Shown here in pieces: positions 34,458 through 41,117 of a stretch of DNA of 41,117 bases. The position numbers were made by a program, and so were the translations under genes. The stretch is from Methanolobus bombayensis (lineage in GTDB: Archaea > Halobacteriota > Methanosarcinia > Methanosarcinales > Methanosarcinaceae), in assembly GCF_017873415.1 (NCBI RefSeq), contig NZ_JAGGKD010000018.1, positions 1-41,117 of the forward strand. The letters are read 5' to 3'. Position 1 is the stretch's first letter, and every line of letters starts with the position of its first letter. The notes under the pieces were generated by a model. That model did no database searches. It saw only the letters and a program-made list of their open reading frames with translations, and was not told where the DNA came from.

Positions 34458-34487
34458 TCCTGGCATCTTTTTATTTTTTTGATTCTT

Positions 34488-34919
34488 ATGTTTGATAATG
34501 AATCTGCATCTGTGGGCCTTCCAATAAGAATTGTTGTTCTCACAATCATCGGTATGATAGGTATCTATACTATTCTCTCGGCTGTAACAAGCACCCCATT
34601 CGTTCCCGATACGATGTTTGCATCTTCCAATTGCAGTAGCTTTAACCTCACAAACGGCACAGGAGATTCTCCCTATCTCACAATCAATGTCTTTGACAAT
34701 GACGGAAGGCCGGTAGGCGATGCTAATGTCATTGTGTGGGGTCCATCAAGAGAAAAAGTTGCAGGTGGAATTACAGATGCTGACGGTGAGTTTGAGTATA
34801 GGTTACTGAATGTATCACTCCCACGGGGAAAGACCGAAGGTTACCTTTCTGTCAAGGTTATGCAGGATGGCTATCTTGATTATAGTAACGATTATTTCCT
34901 GAAAGTAAAAAAAGTGTGA
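34488..34919 (+). CDS. Second membrane-anchored pilin-like protein
   Basis: 143 residues from ATG 34488 (MFDNESASVG). The N-terminal segment GLPIRIVVLTIIGMIGIYTI matches the stalk helix of the upstream gene in position and pattern, and the outer domain again carries the regulatory-like motif (LTINVFDNDGRPVGDANVIV, GGITDADGEFEYRL). Cys at about residue 45 is unpaired. It is in tandem with the upstream gene, so a paired complex or fibre is possible. T-rich DNA (34467-34480) lies just before the start. Not recognised beyond this. Confidence 0.55.
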   Translation: MFDNESASVGLPIRIVVLTIIGMIGIYTILSAVTSTPFVPDTMFASSNCSSFNLTNGTGDSPYLTINVFDNDGRPVGDANVIVWGPSREKVAGGITDADGEFEYRLLNVSLPRGKTEGYLSVKVMQDGYLDYSNDYFLKVKKV

Positions 34920-34989
34920 GAAAATCTATCTGGTTTTCTCATTCTTTATTCTGTTTTAGAATTCTATTCTTGATACGTTTGTTGTATCT

Positions 34990-35646
34990 TCATGCTGTTT
35001 TGCTGTTGACCATATAGAACTTCATGAGCACCGCAACAGCAAACACAAGAGCGATGCTGAATGAGAAATAAGCCGATCTTATGATATTCCACTGCCCATT
35101 CATTATGAGGAATCCGGTGAGTGCAAGGATTGCGGCTCCCGCAACTCCTGAGAGTTCAACAGGTACCTTCACAGAACCTATATTGATGCGGTTGTGGTTC
35201 TCAGCCTTTTCCAGACGCATGTTCAGTTGTGAGATCTCATTCCTGATATCTACGGAGAGATTCTGGATTTCCTCGCTTCCGTTTGCATCTTTTGTCATGA
35301 CCTGCTCAGAGAGTTTATTGTTCTCATCCTGCAGTTTCATGATCTGCGAATTAAGGCCCGCGATCTCAGAGTTGATTCCCTGCAATATGATGTCATATTC
35401 ATGATTCTGGGAGTTATTCATGATGAGATTATTCATCTCGGCACGTATTGAGATAATTTCAGTCATTGTGCTCTCAAGTGCTTCCTCAAAATTAGTCTCG
35501 TACTCCGGGATGGAATCTTCCACGGGCACGTCTAAAGATAATCTGCGCTCCACTGCTCGCAGTCGTTTTTCCACACTTCTTATGGTCTGGTCAAGAGAGT
35601 GTAACCTGCCGTTGATATCGTCTTTTACCTGCTTATCGTTTTTCAT
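34990..35646 (-). CDS. Coiled-coil protein with C-terminal membrane helices
   Basis: 218 residues from ATG 35646, with GGTG six bases ahead; the frame also allows ATG 35670 (226 residues). Residues 1-160 are long heptad-like coiled coil (SVEKRLRAVERRL, GINSEIAGLNSQIMKL, EIQNLSVDIRNEISQLNMRL). Two membrane helices follow near 168-190 (LSGVAGAAILALTGFLIM) and 197-213 (AYFSFSIALVFAVAVLM). No family recognised. Possibly a tethering or scaffold protein. Confidence 0.65.
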   Translation of the reverse strand: MKNDKQVKDDINGRLHSLDQTIRSVEKRLRAVERRLSLDVPVEDSIPEYETNFEEALESTMTEIISIRAEMNNLIMNNSQNHEYDIILQGINSEIAGLNSQIMKLQDENNKLSEQVMTKDANGSEEIQNLSVDIRNEISQLNMRLEKAENHNRINIGSVKVPVELSGVAGAAILALTGFLIMNGQWNIIRSAYFSFSIALVFAVAVLMKFYMVNSKTA

Positions 35647-35851
35647 GGTCTGCACCAACAGACCTGTCATTTTTACTTAGAGTATTAAAAATCTTCTATT
35701 TAGCTCGGATAATTGAAGAGTTATATATTCAGAATTAATCTCATCAACGTATTATTTTCTCTTGTTGGGTATAACTAAGGATAACTTTTAGGAAAATAAA
35801 GGTTCAGAGAAATGCCGCTGTTTATCTTTTGAAAAAAGAGATAATATCTGC

Positions 35852-37147
35852 TTACCAGCAGATGCCTTCGTAATCGATCTCGACGCTGAGTTTTATCGGA
35901 TTGATAAGCTTCCTTCCATCGATCACCACACGGTTTGCCATGAGATCAAACTCTTTGTCAAGGTTCCTGAACTCGTTCCATTCAGTCATTACGAGGCAGC
36001 CGTCGGCTTCTGTCAAGGCTTCGGATGCGCTCTTGCAGTATGTTACATCGTGGAAGAGTTTCTTCATGCCCTCTTCAGCCATCGGGTCATATGCAGCGAT
36101 ATCAGCTCCAAGTTCCAGCAGTTTATCGATAACTGGAATGGATCTTGATTCCCTGATATCATCGGTGTCGTTCTTGAAGGCAAGACCAAGTACGGTTATT
36201 CTCTTGTTCCTAAGGTCGCCAATCTTTTCCTGAAGCAGTTCGATCATTTTCAGGGGCTGCCTGTTATTCACATCAACAACGGACTGGAGGAGGTCAGGTG
36301 CGTATCCTATCTGGTTCGCTTTTCCTATGAGTGCCTTCACGTCCTTTGGGAAGCATGAGCCACCAAATCCTGCACCGCAATTGAGGAACTGACGCTCTAT
36401 TCTGAAGTCTGTTCCCACGGCATCCATGACCTCGTATGTGTCGATACCAAGCTGCTTGCAGATGTTTCCAACCTCGTTGGCAAAGGATATCTTGGTTGCC
36501 AAAAATGAGTTGTTGACGTATTTGATCATCTCTGCTGTCCTTGGATTGGTGCGTGTGATCTCGCAGTCCAGCTTGCGATAGAGTTCTGATACAACAAAAG
36601 AGGACCTCTCATCTATCGCACCAACCACGATCTTATCAGGGTGCATGAAATCGTAGACAGCCTTGCCTTCCCGGAGGAACTCCGGGTTCATGACAATTCC
36701 AAAGTCCTTTCCTGCCCTTTTGCCGGAGTATTCTTCTACTATCGGAAGTACGACCTTCTCGGTTGTTTCAGGCACGACTGTGCTCTTTACAACCACTACA
36801 TGATAGTGATCTTTCTTTGCAATAGCCTTCCCAAGGCTGGCACTTGCAGCCTTGACTATTGAGAGGTCAATACTCCCATCCTCTCCTGATGGTGTCCCCA
36901 CGCAGATAAATGAAGCATCGGAGTTCTCCACAGCATAATCATAATCCGAGGTCGCAATGAGTGTCTTCTGGCTGTACTTTGCCAGCAGTTCATCCAGTCC
37001 CTCTTCCCAGATAGGCGCAATGCCCGCATTGATCTGTTTTACTTTCTCTTCATCAATGTCAATGCAGATGACTTCATGTCCGAGTTCTGCAAAACAAGCC
37101 GCTGAGACAGACCCGACATAGCCTGAACCAATAATGGATACTTTCAT
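35852..37147 (-). CDS. ugd: UDP-glucose 6-dehydrogenase family nucleotide-sugar dehydrogenase
   Basis: 431-residue NAD-dependent nucleotide-sugar dehydrogenase of the UDP-glucose/GDP-mannose dehydrogenase family. N-terminal Rossmann motif IGSGYVGSVSAACFAELGH, KSTVVPETTE, NPEFLREG with the catalytic Glu, and the catalytic cysteine in NCGAGFGGSCFPKDVKAL. I start at ATG 37147 (MKVSIIGSG), with AGGAG upstream, since the longer frame is unrelated. Produces a UDP-uronate (or related) used in cell-surface polysaccharide or N-glycan synthesis. Divergent from the helicase gene. Confidence 0.93.
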   Translation of the reverse strand: MKVSIIGSGYVGSVSAACFAELGHEVICIDIDEEKVKQINAGIAPIWEEGLDELLAKYSQKTLIATSDYDYAVENSDASFICVGTPSGEDGSIDLSIVKAASASLGKAIAKKDHYHVVVVKSTVVPETTEKVVLPIVEEYSGKRAGKDFGIVMNPEFLREGKAVYDFMHPDKIVVGAIDERSSFVVSELYRKLDCEITRTNPRTAEMIKYVNNSFLATKISFANEVGNICKQLGIDTYEVMDAVGTDFRIERQFLNCGAGFGGSCFPKDVKALIGKANQIGYAPDLLQSVVDVNNRQPLKMIELLQEKIGDLRNKRITVLGLAFKNDTDDIRESRSIPVIDKLLELGADIAAYDPMAEEGMKKLFHDVTYCKSASEALTEADGCLVMTEWNEFRNLDKEFDLMANRVVIDGRKLINPIKLSVEIDYEGICW

Positions 37148-37281
37148 GATAAGATTCTCCTGAGCTGTAAATTGTTTGGGAGTGTATATTAGGATTTGGT
37201 ATGTGATGAAGCATTGTAATTGGTGATATGCGCTACATAAGCACAACAGTTTTATGCCTGAAGTATATTAATATATTTACA

Positions 37282-39399
37282 ATGAGTCTCGATGATTTTA
37301 ATTTCAAAGGGCAATATGACTCTGAATCTGATTCATTATTGAAGGAATTTTACATACCCGCATTATCCGAGTCAGTTCTATATAAAAGAATAGCTGGGTA
37401 TTTTTCTTCGAATTCACTTGCAATAGCTGCCAGAGGAATTTCTGATTTTGTAAGTAATGGTGGGAGTATACAATTAATTGCAAATGTTGTTTTGTCTGAG
37501 GATGATCAAGATACTATTAAAAGAGCGATTCTACAGAAAGAACAAGAAATCCTTTTTGAGCTCGAAACCATGGACGATGCATTAAAGAAAGGCCATTTAA
37601 GGCTGCTTGCATGGCTTTTAAAAAACGAGAGGTTGGAAATCAAGATTGCAAAAATGAATAACGGTTTAGAACACCAAAAAATAGGTATTTTTGAAGACGC
37701 CAATGAAAATATAGTTCTATTTAATGGCTCTGATAATGAAACTATAAATGGTTGGCTGCATAACCACGAATCATTTCATGTATTTTGCAGTTGGATTGAT
37801 GATTTTACGAGACATTTAGAACCAGACATAATTAGTTTCCAAAAATTGTGGGACAATGAAAGGGATAGAGTAACTGTCTATGATGTTTCGGATGCATTTA
37901 AGGAAGGTCTAATTAAAAGTGCTCCTTCAAACGATGCTGAATTTGAGACTCTTTCAAATGAGATGTATCATAAATTGCGTGAAGAATATTCTAAAGAATC
38001 GGATGAAAATATCGCTTCATCAAGCTCCAAGAAATTATATCCTTTTCAATCAAATGCTATTGAAGAATTCAAATCTAACAATTACAGACATTTTTATGAA
38101 ATGGCTACAGGTACAGGTAAAACGTTCACTTCAGTTCATGCTCTTAAGGAATTAGTCGAAAATGTGCTCAATTCTTTTACCGTAATTTTAGTTCCACTTA
38201 TTGACTTACAAGAACAATGGATAGTTGAATTGGAAAATGCTGGTTTTTCGGACATTCAAATAATAGGAGGTCCAAGATCTCCTTCTGATTGGGAATATAT
38301 CTTCAATCAAAATCTATTAGACTATATAGAAGGGGAAGTTTCTAACATAATTTATGTTGCTGTTTATGATAGTTTTTTTTCGAAACTTGCTGCAAAAATG
38401 AAGAACATAGATAATTTGTTCATTATAGTTGATGAAGCCCATAATTTGAGTACAAATCAACTTCAAAAGATGCCTTCTAATGCAACTTATAGGTTAGGAT
38501 TAAGTGCGACACCTGAAAAACATGATGAAATAGAGTCAATGTCAATATTGAACTATTTCTTATCAGAAGATCAAACACCTTTCAAATACACTATTGAAGA
38601 TGCCATTAATGCTGGGTTCTTATCACGTTATTATTATTATCCAATTTTTACTTTTCTTGAAGATGATGAATTTTCCAGATACACTGACTATAGCAAAAGA
38701 ATAGCTGTCCTTCAAAATTTGGAACCAATTGATAAAGAAGCATTGAAGATAGCCTTAAGGGAACGCAGTTTAATAATAAAAAAAGCAGAACATAAAACAA
38801 TCAAATTGAAAGAAATGATTTCTTCTAACGATTACGACTTTTCGAACTCTGTTGTTTATTGTGGTCAAGGAAAATATGGAGACACAGATCAAAGTTTGAT
38901 AGATGTTGTTACTAAAGCCTTTGGAAATGAAGATTATATTGTTTCAACTTACACTAGTAATACTGAAAATCGCCATATCGTTTTAGAAAAATTCAAGCAG
39001 GGTTTTTATGATGTTCTAGTTGCGATTAAATGCTTTGATGAAGGAATAGATGTTCCCCAACTTGATAAAATCTATATTATGTCAAGTGATCGATTATTAC
39101 GGCAAACTGTACAAAGAAGAGGTCGTGTTCTTCGTGTTTGTAAAGAAACAGGTAAACAATTTGCTCATATCTATGATATGATTGTTTTGCCATCGCAAAA
39201 TTATGGAGATTTGAATTCTGCTCACACTTTGATTCAAAATGAAATGTACAGGGTTAACGAATATAATAGGCTTGCAGAAAATTGTTCAGAAAATTCAGTT
39301 AATGTTTCAAAGTTTATTAAAGACAATTATTCTCTTGATTTATCTCTAGATACTATTTCTGAAAACGAGATGGAGGATCTCATCCATGAGTATTGTTGA
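37282..39399 (+). CDS. PLD-type nuclease/SF2 helicase fusion (probable defence protein)
   Basis: 705 residues. The N-terminal third (about 20-200) is a phospholipase D-like domain with an HxK motif variant (His131-Gln-Lys in HQKIGIFED; LFNGSDNETING as its GSxN part). The rest is a DEAD/DEAH-type superfamily 2 helicase: Walker A ATGTGKT (about 275-281), DEAH box (384-387), SAT (408-410) and motif VI QRRGRVLR from residue 611. A single HKD half-site may act as a dimer. Start ATG 37282; the extended frame to 37228 is unrelated. AT-rich, unlike genes before 37147. Its last codons overlap the 54-residue gene by 14 bases. Candidate anti-phage or anti-plasmid effector. Confidence 0.85.
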   Translation: MSLDDFNFKGQYDSESDSLLKEFYIPALSESVLYKRIAGYFSSNSLAIAARGISDFVSNGGSIQLIANVVLSEDDQDTIKRAILQKEQEILFELETMDDALKKGHLRLLAWLLKNERLEIKIAKMNNGLEHQKIGIFEDANENIVLFNGSDNETINGWLHNHESFHVFCSWIDDFTRHLEPDIISFQKLWDNERDRVTVYDVSDAFKEGLIKSAPSNDAEFETLSNEMYHKLREEYSKESDENIASSSSKKLYPFQSNAIEEFKSNNYRHFYEMATGTGKTFTSVHALKELVENVLNSFTVILVPLIDLQEQWIVELENAGFSDIQIIGGPRSPSDWEYIFNQNLLDYIEGEVSNIIYVAVYDSFFSKLAAKMKNIDNLFIIVDEAHNLSTNQLQKMPSNATYRLGLSATPEKHDEIESMSILNYFLSEDQTPFKYTIEDAINAGFLSRYYYYPIFTFLEDDEFSRYTDYSKRIAVLQNLEPIDKEALKIALRERSLIIKKAEHKTIKLKEMISSNDYDFSNSVVYCGQGKYGDTDQSLIDVVTKAFGNEDYIVSTYTSNTENRHIVLEKFKQGFYDVLVAIKCFDEGIDVPQLDKIYIMSSDRLLRQTVQRRGRVLRVCKETGKQFAHIYDMIVLPSQNYGDLNSAHTLIQNEMYRVNEYNRLAENCSENSVNVSKFIKDNYSLDLSLDTISENEMEDLIHEYC

Positions 39400-39550
39400 T
39401 GATGTTTTAGAAGAATTAAGTTTTAAACCAAACGAAATTGAACTATATAGACGAATCCGATTTGAAGTGTTTTTAAAGAATAGCGATGGAGATAAAAACT
39501 CTATTGTTTCAAGAATATCCAAAATGATAGATGAGGAGTATTCAGAATGA
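39386..39550 (+). CDS. 54-residue protein of a three-gene defence-like operon
   Basis: Short frame MSIVDDVLEELSFKPNEIEL to EYSE with a highly charged, helical composition (basic LYRRIRFEVFLKNS in the middle, acidic end DEEY). It overlaps the helicase by 14 bases and its stop TGA overlaps the next start (ATGA at 39547-39550), so it is translationally coupled on both sides. That argues for a real gene, although no family is recognised. Possibly an adapter between helicase and ATPase, comparable in position to small proteins of Dnd-type systems, but there is no sequence likeness to DndE that I can see. Confidence 0.6.
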   Translation: MSIVDDVLEELSFKPNEIELYRRIRFEVFLKNSDGDKNSIVSRISKMIDEEYSE

Positions 39551-41091
39551 TATTTGAATCGATTGAATTTTATCAATATCGTTGTTTTATGGAAGGTTCT
39601 CTGAAGTTTTATGAAAAAAATGGAGATAACCGTTCAATAAACTTAATTGTTGCTGAAAATGGTGGCGGTAAAACAGAACTATTGTTCGCTTTTTCGTGGG
39701 TTTTATATGATTTTGATTTTTCAACTCTTCAAAACAAAGAAGATACTCCTTATTCTTTAAATTCTGAGATCTATCGTAACTTAGAAAAAAACATTGAAGA
39801 ATGTTGTGACGACTGTTGGGTTAAAGTTGTTTTTAGTCATGAAGGGAAAACTTACACTTTAAAGAAAAAAGAATATTTTGAAAAAGTAAACGGTTATTCT
39901 TCTCTTAAGAGAAGGGTAGAATCCGAGCTATTTATTAAGAAGGAAAATGGGGAAACTGATCCACCTATAATGGATCAAAAATATATTGAAAAAATACTGA
40001 ATGATGCAATTCCTCTCAAAGTATTAAATGGTATCATTTTTGATGGGGAAAGAATGCAAAAGCTTAGTTCTTCAGATGAGCGGTCAGTTGAAGGTGTAAA
40101 AGGTGTTATTTTTGATGTCACCAACCAGGAGAAACTAGAATATTTCCTAGAAATTATCAAGGAAGTTGAGAAAAAAATCAATACAAAATTGAAATCTGTT
40201 ACCAGAAAAACAGGTGGTCGTAAACTTGAAATTCTCTCTAATCAGATAGAATCTTTAGAAAATGAGATTGAGCATAAAGAACATCGCTTTGAAGAAGCAA
40301 ACAATGAATTGGAAGCATGTGAGGTCGAATTAGATCGTATTAGTTTTGAATTGAAAAAACATTCTGAAACTAAAGAGTTTGAAAATAAGCGCGTCGAATC
40401 TCAAAAAAATTTAAAAAAGATAGAAAAACAGTTACAAAAAGAGGTTGAAGCATTTGGAAGTGAATTTAATACTTACGGCTTTGTTTTAGCTTCCAGTAAT
40501 ATTTTGGATGATTGTCAGGAAATGATTGATACTTTTGATGTTCCACGTGGTCTTAATACTCAAGCAGTTGAATCAATATTAAAAGGTGATAAGTGTATTT
40601 GTGGTGTAGAATTATCACCTGAAAGAATTGAGACACTTAATAAATTGCTTGGTTTTCTTCCTCCAGGTAATTTAAACTCTGCATTGTTAGAACAGATAAA
40701 TGGTTTAAAAAGTATCAGTAAAAAAGCCAAGAGCAATTTAAAAAAACATCGTTTAGAAATAAAGAATCTCGATTCCGACCTTATTTCTTGTAAAGAAGAT
40801 ATAGCTTATTACAGATCTCAAATATCTCAATCTGAACTTACAGATTCTCAAAAATTGGAAGAAAAAAGGGATAATTTTCTTTCCAAAAAAGCTGAACTAG
40901 ATCTAATTACAAGAAACCTTCCTGAAGAGATCGAAGCAGACAAAATAACAGTGAACTATGCCCGTGAACAAAAAGCTTCACTTGTTGAGATGGATGAAAT
41001 AGGTGAAAAGTTAGCTGAAAAGTGGCTTTGTAGAAATCCTTATTTTGACAAAAAGTATAACCTTGACATACCTGTCAAGGTTATGCACTAA
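39547..41091 (+). CDS. DndD/Rad50-like SMC ATPase, C-terminally truncated
   Basis: 514 residues. N-terminal half of an SMC-type ATPase as in Dnd[12 protein letters not shown] (Walker A, Gly39-Thr43), an [10 protein letters not shown] block (about 163-172) and coiled coils (about 190-300, 385-470) separated by a zinc-hook-like CxC (Cys350, Cys352: [14 protein letters not shown]). DndD proteins are about 650-700 residues and carry the ABC signature and Walker B at the C-terminus. Both are missing; the reading ends with [19 protein letters not shown], whose last codons lie in a perfect palindrome. An insertion or other rearrangement probably cut the gene near 41050. AT-rich, coupled to the 54-residue gene. 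Confidence 0.8.
   Translation: MIFESIEFYQYRCFMEGSLKFYEKNGDNRSINLIVAENGGGKTELLFAFSWVLYDFDFSTLQNKEDTPYSLNSEIYRNLEKNIEECCDDCWVKVVFSHEGKTYTLKKKEYFEKVNGYSSLKRRVESELFIKKENGETDPPIMDQKYIEKILNDAIPLKVLNGIIFDGERMQKLSSSDERSVEGVKGVIFDVTNQEKLEYFLEIIKEVEKKINTKLKSVTRKTGGRKLEILSNQIESLENEIEHKEHRFEEANNELEACEVELDRISFELKKHSETKEFENKRVESQKNLKKIEKQLQKEVEAFGSEFNTYGFVLASSNILDDCQEMIDTFDVPRGLNTQAVESILKGDKCICGVELSPERIETLNKLLGFLPPGNLNSALLEQINGLKSISKKAKSNLKKHRLEIKNLDSDLISCKEDIAYYRSQISQSELTDSQKLEEKRDNFLSKKAELDLITRNLPEEIEADKITVNYAREQKASLVEMDEIGEKLAEKWLCRNPYFDKKYNLDIPVKVMH
41057..41084. repeat. Perfect 12-bp palindrome at the end of the truncated ATPase
   Basis: ATAACCTTGACA-TACC-TGTCAAGGTTAT, 12-bp arms with a 4-base loop, overlapping the last coding codons of the DndD-like gene. 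Could be the subterminal hairpin or terminal repeat of an insertion sequence (for example IS200/IS605-like ends carry such hairpins), or a transcription terminator, since TTCTTTTAATT follows at 41107-41117. The window ends 33 bases later, so the other end cannot be seen. Confidence 0.5.
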
Positions 41092-41117
41092 CATCTTGAA
41101 TTTGACTTCTTTTAATT

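Overview
The window comes from a methanogenic archaeon, most likely a marine or halotolerant member of the Methanosarcinaceae (Methanolobus/Methanococcoides-like; the genus is inferred). Evidence: an archaeal rRNA operon end, archaeal TATA boxes and T-rich termination, TiaS, Nob1, a GfcR-type PRTase regulator, KaiC-like ATPases, and a tetrahydrofolate C1 gene set (folD, glyA, metF) known from Methanosarcina. Two in-frame amber codons lie inside otherwise intact genes, as expected where UAG can be read as pyrrolysine.

Layout. 1-530: 3' end of 23S rRNA, tRNA-Cys and 5S rRNA. 851-3796: divergent NSS-family Na+ symporter (interrupted by UAG before its last membrane helix) and a flavin disulfide reductase. 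3855-7795: glycine betaine-type ABC transporter with two binding proteins and an ATPase gene that has no ordinary start codon. 8096-9673: exported alkaline phosphatase. 9899-17646: a long minus-strand run purN-glyA-folD-DHPS-metV-metF-thiC-like-cofE-like, i.e. folate-linked one-carbon metabolism with a ThiC paralogue and a glutamyl-ligase paralogue. 17738-31883: informational and regulatory genes (HTH regulator, histidine kinase, TiaS, NadE, two KaiC-like ATPases, Nob1, GfcR, a DHH phosphoesterase with DnaJ-type zinc finger, slipin/NfeD, an AIR-synthase-like protein). 31896-37147: hisH, a frameshifted membrane-protein gene, a RelE-type toxin-antitoxin pair, two membrane-anchored pilin-like proteins, a coiled-coil membrane protein and UDP-glucose dehydrogenase.

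37282-41117 is AT-rich and looks acquired: a PLD-nuclease/SF2-helicase fusion, a 54-residue protein and a DndD/Rad50-like ATPase, translationally coupled. This is a probable defence module. The ATPase lacks its C-terminal half and ends in a perfect 12-bp palindrome, which suggests interruption by a mobile element just at the window edge.

The strongest unusual observations are the two in-frame amber codons (950-952 and 23722-23724), the missing canonical start of the betaine transporter ATPase, the truncated helicase/DndD-like module, and helically phased repeats before the toxin-antitoxin pair.
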